The notes: a model not told the origin generated them from the sequence alone. Counted from the first letter of the stretch, positions 30,495 to 39,820 are shown. The stretch: DNA of 64,000 bases from Mycolicibacterium peregrinum (GCF_002102345.1 NZ_LQPP01000033.1:1-64000); one strand, 5' to 3'. A program made the numbers and translations.

Positions 30495-32104
30495 GCCGAA
30501 ACAGGCTCTGCCGGAGCCGGTTCGATACGCACGCGGTCAGCCGACGGTCGCAGCCAGTCCGGCAGCCACCGCGGCGGGTTGTCGGGAGCTTGATCGAACA
30601 CCCCACCGGCGGGGTCGTCGACGCGGCCGCCGTGCCGGACCAGGTCGAGGTCCGGGCGATAGATCTGCCGAATAACCAACGCGCACAACGCGATCACCGC
30701 GAGGTCACGCAGCAACACAGTGGTGGTGAACCACTGCTCGGGGAGGCCCTTGTTGGCCTCGCCGTACAGATAGAGCATGCGCGGCACCCACACCAGAGCA
30801 TCGATGGTCATCCACGCCAACAGGATTCGGCGGTGCGGCAAGGCGAGCACCGCCAGCGGCACCAACCACAGCGAGAACTGCGGGCTCCACACCTTGTTGG
30901 TCAGCAGGAAGGTGGCGACCACCAGGAACGCCAGTTGCGCCAACCGCGGCCGCTGCGGCGCCGTCAGTGCGATGTAGCCGATCGCAATGCAGCACGCGGC
31001 GAACAACGCTGCGGTGACGGTGTTCAACACCGTCGGCGGCTGCCAGAAACCCAGGTCCGGATCGAAGCCCTGCCAGTCGCTGAACGACTTCACCACGTTG
31101 TACAGCGAATCCATGTCGTCACCACGACGGGTATTGAGCCGGAAGAACTCTGACCACCCGCGCGGGAACATCACCATGATCGGCAGGTTGACGACCAACC
31201 ACGTCACCACCGCTGTCAACGCCGTCTTGCCAACCTCACGCAGACGCCCGGTGCGCAAGCCGAGCAGCACGAGCGGAACGAACAACAGCAACGGATACAG
31301 CTTGGCCGCCACACCGATTCCGATCAGCGCCCCGGCCCACACCGGTTTTCGCCGGGCCCACGCCAGCATCGCGCCTGCCGCGGAGGCGGTGGCGAGGGCA
31401 TCGAAATTGGTGAAGACCTGGAAGATCACGATGGGTGAGCCGGCCACCAAAGCGGCATCCCACACCCGCCGGCCGGCCAGTCGTGAGGTGGCCCAGATCG
31501 TCGCCAACCAGGCCAGCGCCAAACCGAACGCGGCGATGTTGAAGAACATCACCACTTCGGCGATGAGCGGGACCGACACCAGCTTCGTCAGTGCGGTATA
31601 GGTCTTGGCCAGTGACATCGACGCATACTGGTACAGCCCCGTCAGCACCGGGTATTCCATGTAGCGGATCGCCGGACTGCCGTCGTACTGCATTCGTGGC
31701 TTGCCGGTCGCGTCGTTCTCGACCCAACTGGACTTGTAGGGAAACTTGCCCTGGTTCAACAACTCTGCGGTGTAGAGCGGAACCGTGTCGGAATAGCACA
31801 GCTCGTAGTAGGCCCGGTTGTTCTCCCAGTTGGCCACCCGCTGCCCGGCGGTCCCGCTGCCGGTCGTCTGCAGGCACGCGGCCTTGGACGTGTACCCCAA
31901 TGCCAGCAACACCACGGCGATGACGAACATCACCCGCAGCGGGGTCATGAAGCGGGACCGGCCGATCAACGCATGCCGGCCGACGGGCCCGCCCACCGTC
32001 TGCGACAGCGCCTCGGCCAGCCGGTCGTTGCGGCTGGGGAGGTCGCGGTCGTCGGCGCTCCGCCGGTCTTCTGCGGGCGGGGCCGGGGATACCCGGTCCG
32101 TCAC
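30485..32104 (-). CDS. GT87-type polytopic glycosyltransferase-like membrane protein (Rv0051 homologue)
   Basis: The 539-aa integral membrane protein has about ten to twelve predicted helices and resembles polyprenyl-phosphomannose-dependent alpha-mannosyltransferases of the GT87/GT-C type. An N-terminal cytosolic segment (about 1-45) precedes the first helix (FVIAVVLLALGYTSKAACL). A long extracytoplasmic loop follows, with YELCYSDTVPLYTAELLNQG. The open frame begins at 32488, but the GTG at 32104 is preferred because it overlaps the ponA1 TGA (32101-32104), as expected for translational coupling. It is the last gene of the DUF5318-ponA1 operon, as in M. tuberculosis (Rv0049-Rv0051). The substrate is unproven. 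Confidence 0.82.
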   Translation of the reverse strand: MTDRVSPAPPAEDRRSADDRDLPSRNDRLAEALSQTVGGPVGRHALIGRSRFMTPLRVMFVIAVVLLALGYTSKAACLQTTGSGTAGQRVANWENNRAYYELCYSDTVPLYTAELLNQGKFPYKSSWVENDATGKPRMQYDGSPAIRYMEYPVLTGLYQYASMSLAKTYTALTKLVSVPLIAEVVMFFNIAAFGLALAWLATIWATSRLAGRRVWDAALVAGSPIVIFQVFTNFDALATASAAGAMLAWARRKPVWAGALIGIGVAAKLYPLLLFVPLVLLGLRTGRLREVGKTALTAVVTWLVVNLPIMVMFPRGWSEFFRLNTRRGDDMDSLYNVVKSFSDWQGFDPDLGFWQPPTVLNTVTAALFAACCIAIGYIALTAPQRPRLAQLAFLVVATFLLTNKVWSPQFSLWLVPLAVLALPHRRILLAWMTIDALVWVPRMLYLYGEANKGLPEQWFTTTVLLRDLAVIALCALVIRQIYRPDLDLVRHGGRVDDPAGGVFDQAPDNPPRWLPDWLRPSADRVRIEPAPAEPVSAQP

Positions 32105-34689
32105 GGAGGCGGCGGTGGCACCGGCTCGCCCGGCACGCCAGGCACAACGGGAGCTCCCGGCGGCGGTCCGATCGGTACGGTCGTCGGGGGGCCGATTGGG
32201 ATCGTGATACCCGGGGCCACTTCGATGGTCGGCTGAATCACGGTCTCCGAAGGCATCACCGCGATCGGTGGACCACCCGGAGTACCCGGTGCGGGCGGGG
32301 GCGGCGGGGCCTGCGGTACACCGGCATAGCCCCCGATCTCCGTCGGCTTCGGAAACTTCTCGTTGTCGGTACCTTTCAGCGCGCCGTCCATCGTGGATTT
32401 CCAGATGTCCGACGGCAGACCGGATCCGTAGACCGGCCCACCCGACGGAGTCTTCAACGGCTTCACACCGTCGGAGGTACCCACCCACACCGCGGTCGAA
32501 AGCGACGGTGTGTAGCCGACCATCCAGGCGTCCCGGTTGTCACCGGTGTCGCCGAGCTGGTTGGTGCCCGTCTTGGCGGCGGAGGGCCGCCCGCCGGCCA
32601 GGTTGTGCCCACGAGACCAGCCGGCGATCGGCTGCATCGCCGACGAGACGTTGTCGGCCACGGCCTTGTCGATCCGCTGTTCACCGTTGTCCTGGCTGGA
32701 CGCGTCGAACAGCACCTGCCCCGACGAGTTCACGACCTTCTGGACGAAGTGCGGCTTGTGGTAGACGCCGGAGTTCGCGAGCGTCGCGTACGCCGAAGCC
32801 ATGTCGATCACCCGGGACTGGTACTGACCCAGCACCACGCCGTTGTTGGGCGGACCGCCCTTGCCGTCCTCGGACAGCGTGTGCTCGACGCCGGGGAAAC
32901 TCTCGGCCACGCCGGCATCGTGGGCCGCCTTGGCGACGTCCTCGGGACCGTGCTCCAACTTCAACATCAACCGGTAATAGCTGGTGTTCAGCGACCGCTT
33001 GAGCGCCTCGGCGATCGAGCAGGTGCCGCACCCTTCACCTTCGACGTTGCTGATCTTGATGCCGTTGACCTCGACCGGTCCACTGTCGACCTGATAACCC
33101 AGACCGATGCCTTGCTGCAGGGCGGCGACGAGAGCGAACACCTTGAACGAAGAGCCCGTCGGCAGACCGGCCTGGGCGAAGTCGAAGCCATTGGCATCCG
33201 AACCGCCGTAATAAGCCTTGACCGCGCCGTCATGTGGATCGATGGACACCACCGCGGTCCGCATGTCGGAGTCTTGCCCGTCCATGTATTTGGTTACCGC
33301 GTTCTCGGCGGCCTGCTGGGCCTGCGGATCGATCGTCGTGGTGACCTGCAGACCCTCGGTGTTCAGCGCCTGCTCGCTGATGTCGAACAGATCCAGCAGT
33401 TCCTTGGTGACCTGACGCTCGATCAGTCCGTTGGGACCCGTGGTCTGGTTCGCCTGGCGCGCCTGGTCCGGCGGCACCGTCGGCGGGAACACCTGACCGG
33501 CGCGTTCCTGGGCCGACAACGCGCCCATGTCGACCATGCCGTCCAGCACCCAGTTCCACCGCTCGGCGGCGCCCTCCGGGTCCACGGCAGGGTCCAGCGT
33601 CGAGGGGCGCTGGATCAGCGCGGCCATCAGTGCGCCCTCGGCGACGGTGAGCTGCTCCACCGGCTTGTCGAAGTACGCCTTGGCCGCCGCCGCGATTCCG
33701 TACGAGCCGCGACCGAAATAGATCATGTTCAGATATGCCTGCATCACAGCGTCTTTGGACCATTCGCTGGCCATCTTGGTCGAGATGACCAGCTCCTTGG
33801 CCTTACGGATCAGACCGCCGATGCCGGAGCGCTCGTCACCGACGAGCGCGTTCTTGACGTACTGCTGGGTGATGGTCGACCCGCCCTGCAGATCGCCGCC
33901 GACCAGGTTGTTCTTGATCGCGCGCAACAGCGCGGTGAACGAGAAGCCCGGATTGGTGTAGAAGTCGCGGTCCTCGGCGGCCATTACCGCGTTGCGGACG
34001 TGCTCCGGGATCTTGTCGATTCCGACGTCGACGCGGTTGCCTTCGGGAGGCACGATCTTCGCGATCTCGCTGCCGTCGCTGGCCAGGATCGTCGACACCT
34101 GGTTGGTGCGGATGTCACCGGGCTGCGGGACGTCGACGATCATGTACGCCATTCCGAAGGTCACCAGCGGAAGCAGGATCATCGCCACCACCGCGGCTAT
34201 CGACAGCCGTCGGACCAGCTTCCAGTTGATGTGGAACTGCCGGGTCGTCTTGGGCCCCGACCCCGACGGACCTGACGGACCCGAAGGCCCGTTCCCTCGG
34301 CCACCTCCCGGCGGCGGAGGCGGAGACTTGGGTGGCGGCGGTTTCGGTGGCGGAGTGCCGTCCATCGCCGCCCTGACGACGTCGAGCGGGGCAGGCCCAC
34401 CGTCGCGCACCGGCGGCAGCACCGTGGTGAGCCGATCATCGGGCGGTACCGCCGGACGACCGGGACGCCCCGTGGGACCGTTCGGCCGTCCCGTGGGCGC
34501 ATTCTCACGAGCCGGCGGGCGGTTCTCCCGCATCGGCGGCTTTTCCAGCATCGGCGGCTTCTCCCGCGCGGGCGGGTTCTCCCGCACCGGGGGCTTCTGG
34601 GCCGGCGGCCGGTTTTCGCGCGCGCCGAGGCGGTCAGCCGCACTACGGATGTCGTTGGCTGACCGGCTATGGCGCCCTTCGCTATTCAC
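32101..34689 (-). CDS. ponA1: Bifunctional class A penicillin-binding protein PonA1
   Basis: The 862-aa product polymerises and cross-links peptidoglycan. A basic Pro-rich cytosolic tail with repeated PPxREN/PPxREK units precedes a membrane helix at about 162-184. The GT51 domain carries catalytic Glu239 (MAAEDRDFY) and GGSTITQQYVKN. The transpeptidase domain has S513-S-F-K516 (PTGSSFKVF), SLNTSY (SxN) and AAKTGTNQLG (KTG). A long Pro-rich C-terminal tail ends the protein. The GTG at 34689 is used: it overlaps the stop of the DUF5318 gene by 8 nt and gives a length near that of M. tuberculosis PonA1. The frame start at 34812 lies inside the upstream gene. It is coupled to the GT87-type gene downstream. 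Confidence 0.95.
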   Translation of the reverse strand: MNSEGRHSRSANDIRSAADRLGARENRPPAQKPPVRENPPAREKPPMLEKPPMRENRPPARENAPTGRPNGPTGRPGRPAVPPDDRLTTVLPPVRDGGPAPLDVVRAAMDGTPPPKPPPPKSPPPPPGGGRGNGPSGPSGPSGSGPKTTRQFHINWKLVRRLSIAAVVAMILLPLVTFGMAYMIVDVPQPGDIRTNQVSTILASDGSEIAKIVPPEGNRVDVGIDKIPEHVRNAVMAAEDRDFYTNPGFSFTALLRAIKNNLVGGDLQGGSTITQQYVKNALVGDERSGIGGLIRKAKELVISTKMASEWSKDAVMQAYLNMIYFGRGSYGIAAAAKAYFDKPVEQLTVAEGALMAALIQRPSTLDPAVDPEGAAERWNWVLDGMVDMGALSAQERAGQVFPPTVPPDQARQANQTTGPNGLIERQVTKELLDLFDISEQALNTEGLQVTTTIDPQAQQAAENAVTKYMDGQDSDMRTAVVSIDPHDGAVKAYYGGSDANGFDFAQAGLPTGSSFKVFALVAALQQGIGLGYQVDSGPVEVNGIKISNVEGEGCGTCSIAEALKRSLNTSYYRLMLKLEHGPEDVAKAAHDAGVAESFPGVEHTLSEDGKGGPPNNGVVLGQYQSRVIDMASAYATLANSGVYHKPHFVQKVVNSSGQVLFDASSQDNGEQRIDKAVADNVSSAMQPIAGWSRGHNLAGGRPSAAKTGTNQLGDTGDNRDAWMVGYTPSLSTAVWVGTSDGVKPLKTPSGGPVYGSGLPSDIWKSTMDGALKGTDNEKFPKPTEIGGYAGVPQAPPPPPAPGTPGGPPIAVMPSETVIQPTIEVAPGITIPIGPPTTVPIGPPPGAPVVPGVPGEPVPPPPP

Positions 34690-35104
34690 TGGCCGTACGC
34701 GCCGACTTGCGCGTGCCTCGAGTGCCACGTGCCTTCGGCGGCCGAGGCGCGCCCAGGACGTATGACTTGACCAGATGATTCCAACTGCAGGTGCGGCATA
34801 CCTCAACCACATGGACTGCGAACTCGTCGTAACGAGTTGCCAACATCACCAGCTCCTCCGCGGTGCGCGCTGAGCCCGACACCGGGCCCAGATGATCACC
34901 GAATACCCACGACACCAGCGTGAGCTGCTCTTTACGGCAGATCGGACACATCACCGAACTTTGCTTGCCGTGAAACTTTGCCGCGCGCAGCAGATACGGA
35001 TTGGCATCACAGACCTCCGAGACGCCGGTGCGCCCCGAATAGACCTCAGCCAGCAGGGACCGCCGCCGAAGCGCGTAATCCACCACCTGTCTCTGCAATC
35101 GCAC
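34682..35104 (-). CDS. DUF5318 zinc-ribbon protein (Rv0049 homologue)
   Basis: A 140-aa conserved mycobacterial protein beginning VRLQRQVVDYALRRRSLL at GTG 35104; the longer frame to 35275 adds unrelated residues. Two Cys pairs (MCPICRKEQ and VCRTCSWNHL) suggest a zinc ribbon. No membrane helix is predicted, and the C-terminal end is basic. The function is unknown in the family. Its stop overlaps the ponA1 start, so it is the first gene of the ponA1 operon and may influence PonA1 synthesis or localisation. The divergent DUF1707 gene starts about 70 nt away. Confidence 0.88.
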   Translation of the reverse strand: MRLQRQVVDYALRRRSLLAEVYSGRTGVSEVCDANPYLLRAAKFHGKQSSVMCPICRKEQLTLVSWVFGDHLGPVSGSARTAEELVMLATRYDEFAVHVVEVCRTCSWNHLVKSYVLGAPRPPKARGTRGTRKSARTASE

Positions 35105-35174
35105 GATGACCAGAGTACGTCGACCCCCTGGACACCGAGGCGCGACCGCGTCACACCTCCTACGATCATGTTCC

Positions 35175-36047
35175 GTGGCAACTCGGCAGACCTCGACCAC
35201 CCGCGCCAAAGACAGCGATCGCAACGACACCTGCAAGGTGCTCGACAATGCGCTCGGCGAAGGCCAGTTGTCCATGGAAGAACACCGTCAGCGGGTGTCG
35301 GCGGCCACCAACGCCACGACCCTCGGAGACCTGGCCCGTCTGGTCGACGATCTGCAGAACTCCAACGCGCCGGTGAAGATGCCGACCCTGACCGAGCCCC
35401 GTCTGCCCCGCATTCGCAAACCCGCCGGTTCCGGGTGGGGGTTGCGGGTGGCCTCGGCCGCCGTACTCGTCGTGCTCGGCATCGGCATCGGCTGGGGTCT
35501 GTACGGAAACACCCCGTCACCGTTGAGTTTCAACCCCGACCCGGGGGCGGTGCCGGACGGCATCGACCCGGTGGTGCTGACCCCGCCGACGCAGCTGCAA
35601 TCGCTCAACGGGGTCAAAGGGCTGTTCGAGCAGATGCGTCAGAAGTTCGGCAACACCACGGGCTTCGAACTGCACATCGATCCGGACTCGGCACTGCTGT
35701 ACCGACCCGACCCGCAGGACAGTCGTAAAAAGGTCTACTACCGGTACACCGGCGGCTGGGGTGACCCGAGCTCGGATCCGCGCACCGTCGACAAAGAAGA
35801 TCGCCTCGTCGACCTCGGGGCATTCGATTACGAGCGGGTGCTCGGCATCATGCGGGGCGCGCCCGACACGCTCAACACCAAACGTGCCGACGTGAAGAGC
35901 ACGTGGCTGCGCATCACGCCGTCCGAGGATCCCTCGACACCCGAGGCGATCAACATCGCGGTCATCGTCAGCAGCGATTTCGGCGGCGGGAACATCGACC
36001 TCTATCCCGACGGCACCGTCAAGGGGATGTACCGCAACAACGGGTGA
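35175..36047 (+). CDS. DUF1707 membrane protein (Rv0048c homologue)
   Basis: The 290-aa protein has an N-terminal DUF1707 domain (about 10-62; DSDRNDTCKVLDNALGEGQLS, then LGDLARLVDDLQ). A single membrane helix at about 88-112 (WGLRVASAAVLVVLGIGIGW) precedes an extracytoplasmic domain of about 175 residues with no family I recognise. The GTG at 35175 fits the domain start; the frame from 35106 is longer only by non-homologous residues. The topology is like an anchored sensor or adaptor of the envelope. It is divergent from the DUF5318-ponA1 operon and may share its control region. Confidence 0.82.
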   Translation: MATRQTSTTRAKDSDRNDTCKVLDNALGEGQLSMEEHRQRVSAATNATTLGDLARLVDDLQNSNAPVKMPTLTEPRLPRIRKPAGSGWGLRVASAAVLVVLGIGIGWGLYGNTPSPLSFNPDPGAVPDGIDPVVLTPPTQLQSLNGVKGLFEQMRQKFGNTTGFELHIDPDSALLYRPDPQDSRKKVYYRYTGGWGDPSSDPRTVDKEDRLVDLGAFDYERVLGIMRGAPDTLNTKRADVKSTWLRITPSEDPSTPEAINIAVIVSSDFGGGNIDLYPDGTVKGMYRNNG

Positions 36048-36087
36048 GCCCAAGCCACCCCACTTGCCTCGGCCGTCACGCTGGGGT

Positions 36088-36117
36088 CTCGACCGTCACG
36101 CTGGCGTGACGCTCGAG
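36088..36117. terminator. Palindromic hairpin downstream of the DUF1707 gene
   Basis: A near-perfect palindrome: CTCGA(C)CGTCACG at 36088-36100, a CTGG loop, and CGTGACG(C)TCGAG at 36105-36117. The arms pair over 12 of 13 positions. Two further CACGCTGG-type units flank it, GTCACGCTGG near 36,075 and CCAGCGTGAC near 36,131. No U-tract follows; GC-rich hairpins of this kind are common mycobacterial termination sites. It starts 40 nt after the DUF1707 stop. Confidence 0.6.
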
Positions 36118-36190
36118 CCCGAGGGCCACTCCAGCGTGACAATCGACCGCTGATCCAGGTCGATCGAGGGCATTCACTTGGCACCAAATA

Positions 36191-36203
36191 TATCGGCGCG
36201 ATA
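36191..36203. promoter_or_regulatory. Candidate operator upstream of padR
   Basis: The perfect palindrome TATCG-GCG-CGATA, embedded in AT-rich flanks, lies about 70 nt before the padR start. It is a plausible autoregulatory site for the PadR protein and could also affect ino1 downstream. Assignment rests on symmetry and position only. Confidence 0.45.
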
Positions 36204-36271
36204 CAGTTTGGCGAGGTGTTGATCCGTCGTAGCGATCAATTCCATCTGATCTGTCGAAAGGGGTGTTTTCG

Positions 36272-36817
36272 ATGCTGGAGCTCGCAGTCCTGGGCCTTTT
36301 GCTCGAATCACCCATGCACGGCTACGAGCTGCGCAAGCGATTGACGGGTCTGTTGGGGGCGTTCAGGGCGTTCTCGTATGGGTCGCTCTACCCGGCATTA
36401 CGGCGCATGCAGGCCGACGGCCTGATCGTCGAGGACGCCGCACCCTTGGGACCGACCAAGGTGCGTCGCGCTCGGCGGGTGTATCAGCTGACCGATGCCG
36501 GCAAGCAGCGGTTCACCGAGTTGGTCGCCGATACGGGGCCACAGAACTTCTCCGACGACGGGTTCGGTGTCCACCTGGCCTTCTTCAACCGCACCCCGGC
36601 CGAGGCCAGGATGCGAATCCTTGAGGGCCGTCGTCGTCAGGTGGAGGAACGTCGGGAAGGTCTGCGTGAAGCCGTGGCGCGGGCCAGCAGTTCATTCGAC
36701 CGCTACACCCGTCAGCTGCACCAACTGGGCCTGGAGTCCAGCGAACGAGAAGTCAAATGGCTCAACGAGTTGATCGCGGCCGAACGTACGGCCCAGGGGC
36801 GCTCGGAAAACATATGA
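36272..36817 (+). CDS. PadR-family transcriptional regulator (Rv0047c homologue)
   Basis: The 181-aa winged-helix PadR-type regulator has an N-terminal DNA-binding domain with the family mark LLLESPMHGYELRKRL and GSLYPALRRMQADGLI. A C-terminal helical dimerisation region follows (about 95-175). The ATG at 36272 is preferred: GAAAGGGG lies about 10 nt upstream and the M. tuberculosis protein starts with the same MLELA sequence. The GTG at 36263 is too close to that site. It precedes ino1 by 57 nt on the same strand, the conserved mycobacterial order, so it may co-regulate inositol synthesis. The effector is unknown. Confidence 0.93.
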   Translation: MLELAVLGLLLESPMHGYELRKRLTGLLGAFRAFSYGSLYPALRRMQADGLIVEDAAPLGPTKVRRARRVYQLTDAGKQRFTELVADTGPQNFSDDGFGVHLAFFNRTPAEARMRILEGRRRQVEERREGLREAVARASSSFDRYTRQLHQLGLESSEREVKWLNELIAAERTAQGRSENI

Positions 36818-36874
36818 GCACAGACCCGCACAAGGCCCCAGGCCGAGCACACAGAACGAGTAAGGAGATCGTCC

Positions 36875-37966
36875 ATGTCTGAGCACGCAGGAGAAATCCG
36901 GGTCGCCATCGTCGGCGTCGGTAACTGCGCATCGTCCCTGGTCCAGGGCGTGCAGTACTACCACAACGCCGATGAGAACACGACTGTGCCGGGCCTGATG
37001 CACGTGAAGTTCGGCCCGTACCACGTGCGCGACGTGAAGTTCGTGGCCGCGTTCGACGTGGACGCCAAGAAGGTCGGCTTCGACCTTTCCGAGGCCATCT
37101 TCGCCTCCGAGAACAACACCATCAAGATCGCCGACGTGCCGCCGACCAACGTGACGGTGCAGCGCGGCCCGACGCTCGACGGCATCGGCAAGTACTACGC
37201 CGACACCATCGAGATCTCCGACTTCGAGCCGGTCGACGTGGTCAAGGCGCTCAAGGACGCCAAGGTCGACGTCCTGGTCTCCTACCTTCCGGTGGGCTCC
37301 GAAGAGGCCGACAAGTTCTACGCCCAGTGCGCCATCGACGCCGGCGTGGCCTTCGTCAACGCGCTGCCGGTGTTCATCGCCTCCGACCCGGTGTGGGCGA
37401 AGAAGTTCGAGGACGCCGGTGTCCCGATCGTCGGCGACGACATCAAGAGCCAGGTCGGCGCGACCATCACCCACCGCGTCATGGCCAAGCTGTTCGAGGA
37501 CCGCGGCGTCACCCTGGACCGCACCTACCAGCTCAACGTCGGCGGCAACATGGACTTCCTGAACATGCTGGAGCGCTCGCGGCTCGAGTCCAAGAAGGTC
37601 TCCAAGACCCAGGCCGTCACCTCCAACCTGACCGGCTCGCTGGCCGGCAAGGTCGAGGACAAGAACGTCCACATCGGCCCGTCCGACCACGTCGCGTGGC
37701 TCGACGACCGCAAGTGGGCCTACGTGCGCCTGGAAGGCCGCGCCTTCGGTGACGTGCCGCTGAACCTGGAGTACAAGCTCGAGGTGTGGGACTCGCCGAA
37801 CTCGGCCGGTGTGATCATCGACGCGGTGCGCGCCGCCAAGATCGCCAAGGACCGCGGCATCGGTGGCCCCATCGAGGCCGCCTCGGCCTACCTGATGAAG
37901 AGCCCGCCGAAGCAGATCGCCGACGACGTCGCGCGCATCGAGCTGGAGACCTTCATCAACGGCTAG
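36875..37966 (+). CDS. ino1: Inositol-3-phosphate synthase
   Basis: The 363-aa NAD-dependent enzyme converts glucose 6-phosphate to 1L-myo-inositol 1-phosphate, the first step to phosphatidylinositol, PIMs, LAM and mycothiol. It shows the Rossmann start RVAIVGVGNCASSLVQG, the core segment VGDDIKSQVGATITHR, and NVGGNMDFLNMLERSRLESKK, all typical of actinobacterial Ino1. A strong AAGGAG site precedes the ATG. Codon usage is strongly biased to GC-ending codons, consistent with high expression. It follows padR and is closed by a strong hairpin at 37980-38032. Confidence 0.98.
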   Translation: MSEHAGEIRVAIVGVGNCASSLVQGVQYYHNADENTTVPGLMHVKFGPYHVRDVKFVAAFDVDAKKVGFDLSEAIFASENNTIKIADVPPTNVTVQRGPTLDGIGKYYADTIEISDFEPVDVVKALKDAKVDVLVSYLPVGSEEADKFYAQCAIDAGVAFVNALPVFIASDPVWAKKFEDAGVPIVGDDIKSQVGATITHRVMAKLFEDRGVTLDRTYQLNVGGNMDFLNMLERSRLESKKVSKTQAVTSNLTGSLAGKVEDKNVHIGPSDHVAWLDDRKWAYVRLEGRAFGDVPLNLEYKLEVWDSPNSAGVIIDAVRAAKIAKDRGIGGPIEAASAYLMKSPPKQIADDVARIELETFING

Positions 37967-37979
37967 TTCCTTCGTCTTC

Positions 37980-38032
37980 ACTCTGCGCTCAGGGCGTGTG
38001 CTTCTCGCACATCTACGCCCTGGGCGCAGAGT
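37980..38032 (+). terminator. Strong hairpin terminator after ino1
   Basis: 18-nt arms at 37980-37997 and 38015-38032 pair throughout, with one G-U, around a 17-nt loop; CGTTTT follows. It is an intrinsic terminator, 14 nt after the ino1 stop. Confidence 0.85.
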
Positions 38033-38056
38033 CGTTTTGGAAGTAAGGTCGGCGGC

Positions 38057-38944
38057 GTGGTGAGCGACGACGCATTGACCGACCTCGACGAGTTCGGCCT
38101 CCTGCACGAGAACGCCGAACAGATCGGCGCAACCGCGATACCACCCGTCGAGCGCATCGAGCAGGGACCGATCAGCGCGCTGAAGTTCGGTACTGCCGCC
38201 CCGCGGATCGTGTTCCTGCACGGCGGCGGCCAGAACGCACACACCTGGGACACCGTGATCCTCGGACTCGGTGAGCCCGCCCTGGCCGTCGATCTGCCCG
38301 GCCACGGCCGCTCGGCCTGGCGCGAGGATGGGGATTACGGCCCGAAACTCAATGCGGCCAGCCTGATTCCGGTGCTCGAGAAGTACGCACCCACACCACG
38401 CCTGGTCGTCGGAATGTCGCTGGGCGGACTGACCGCGCTGCGGATCGCGGCGACCGAGCCTCGGCTGGTGCCGGAACTCGCACTGGTCGACGTCACGCCG
38501 TCAGCGCCGGAGCGGCACAACGAGATGACCAAGGCACAGATGGGCACCGTCGCCCTCGTCCAGGAGAACCGCACGTTCCCGACATTTCAGGCCATGCTCG
38601 ACGTGACCGTTGCCGCCGCCCCACACCGGGACCGGAACTCGTTGCGGCGCGGCGTGTTCCACAACTCCAAGCAGCTCGAGGACGGCAACTGGACCTGGCG
38701 CTACGACACGTTCCGCAAGGGCGACGGGTTTGACGGTCTGTGGGACGACGTCCCGGCGATCACCATGCCGACCACCCTGATCCGTGGCGCCAACTCCTAT
38801 TTCGTCAACGACGACGACGCCGAGCAGTTCGCAAATAGCGCACCAGGTTTCCAGCGCACCCACGTGGTCGCCGACTCGGGCCACTCGGTGCAGGGCGATC
38901 AGCCGGCCAAACTGGTCGAAATCCTGCGCGGCCTGCTGGGCTGA
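38057..38944 (+). CDS. Alpha/beta hydrolase (Rv0045c homologue)
   Basis: The 295-aa protein has an alpha/beta hydrolase fold: oxyanion-hole segment VFLHGGGQNAHTW, nucleophile elbow VGMSLGGL with Ser, and a C-terminal ADSGHSVQGD supplying His. The family marks and gene neighbourhood match M. tuberculosis Rv0045c, reported as an esterase with a preference for short or modified acyl esters. No signal peptide is present, so it is cytosolic. It starts at GTG 38057 just after the ino1 terminator, so it needs its own promoter in the short gap. It is followed by the LLM-family gene. Confidence 0.88.
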   Translation: MVSDDALTDLDEFGLLHENAEQIGATAIPPVERIEQGPISALKFGTAAPRIVFLHGGGQNAHTWDTVILGLGEPALAVDLPGHGRSAWREDGDYGPKLNAASLIPVLEKYAPTPRLVVGMSLGGLTALRIAATEPRLVPELALVDVTPSAPERHNEMTKAQMGTVALVQENRTFPTFQAMLDVTVAAAPHRDRNSLRRGVFHNSKQLEDGNWTWRYDTFRKGDGFDGLWDDVPAITMPTTLIRGANSYFVNDDDAEQFANSAPGFQRTHVVADSGHSVQGDQPAKLVEILRGLLG

Positions 38945-39001
38945 TCCGGCGCCCCGCGCCGGACACCGGGGAGCGCTGAGCGGGGTTCAAGAGCAGTCCT
39001 C

Positions 39002-39820
39002 GTGGGTACGCTCACCAATGTGAGCCATCCCATCCGTATCGGCGTGCAACTGCAGCCGCAGCACTCCCCCACCTACAGCCACATCCGCGACGCGGTGCGC
39101 CGCTGCGAGGACATCGGCGTCGACATCGCGTTCAACTGGGATCACTTCTTCCCGCTCTACGGCGACCCCGAAGGCGCGCACTACGAATGCTGGACGATGC
39201 TCGGCGCCTGGGCCGAGCAGACCTCACGCATCGAGATCGGCGCACTGGTCAGCTGCAACTCCTACCGCAATCCGGAACTGTTGGCAGACATGGCCCGCAC
39301 CGTCGACCACATCTCCGACGGACGGCTCATCCTCGGCATCGGAAGTGGTTGGAAACAAAAGGATTACGACGAGTACGGGTATGAGTTCGGCACCGCAGGC
39401 AGTCGCCTGGACGATCTGGCCGTAGCTCTGCCGCGGATCGAGTCCCGGCTGGCCAAGCTCAACCCGGCGCCCACCCGTGAGATCCCGATCTTGATCGGCG
39501 GTCAGGGGGAACGCAAGACCTTGCGTCTGGTGGCCGAGCACGCCGACATCTGGCACGCATTCGTCGACCGCAATACCTACCCGGGCAAGGCAGAGGTTCT
39601 CGCCGAACATTGCGGCATCACCGGCCGCGACCCGGCGACCGTGCAGCGCTCGGCGGGGGTGCAGGAGACCGGCGGAATCGACGCGATGCTCGCCGAGGCC
39701 GACGCACTGGCCGATCTGGGGGTCAGCATCCTGACCGTTGGGGTCAACGGTCCGGACTACGACCTGACGGGCGCCGAGGCCCTGTGCCGCTGGCGCGACG
39801 ACCGAGCGCGCAAAGTTTAG
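39002..39820 (+). CDS. LLM-class F420-type oxidoreductase (Rv0044c homologue)
   Basis: The 272-aa luciferase-like protein has IRIGVQLQPQHSPTY at the first strand, then DIAFNWDHFFPLYG, MARTVDHISDGRLILGIGSGW and GQGERKTLRLVAEHADIW. These are hallmarks of mycobacterial LLM enzymes that use F420 or flavin. The TIM-barrel layout is complete. Substrate unknown. The GTG at 39002 is used; a second GTG at 39020 (VSHPIRIG) would shorten it by six residues. The GntR regulator gene follows after 89 nt. Confidence 0.88.
   Translation: MGTLTNVSHPIRIGVQLQPQHSPTYSHIRDAVRRCEDIGVDIAFNWDHFFPLYGDPEGAHYECWTMLGAWAEQTSRIEIGALVSCNSYRNPELLADMARTVDHISDGRLILGIGSGWKQKDYDEYGYEFGTAGSRLDDLAVALPRIESRLAKLNPAPTREIPILIGGQGERKTLRLVAEHADIWHAFVDRNTYPGKAEVLAEHCGITGRDPATVQRSAGVQETGGIDAMLAEADALADLGVSILTVGVNGPDYDLTGAEALCRWRDDRARKV

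Noticed and set aside
32605..34275. 556-codon plus-strand frame opposite ponA1
   Set aside because: Antisense shadow of ponA1; composition typical of a mirrored high-GC gene and no ribosome site or domain.
36692..38305. 537-codon open frame on the minus strand opposite ino1
   Set aside because: Asp/Val/Gly/His-rich antisense shadow of the strongly biased ino1 coding sequence; no family features.
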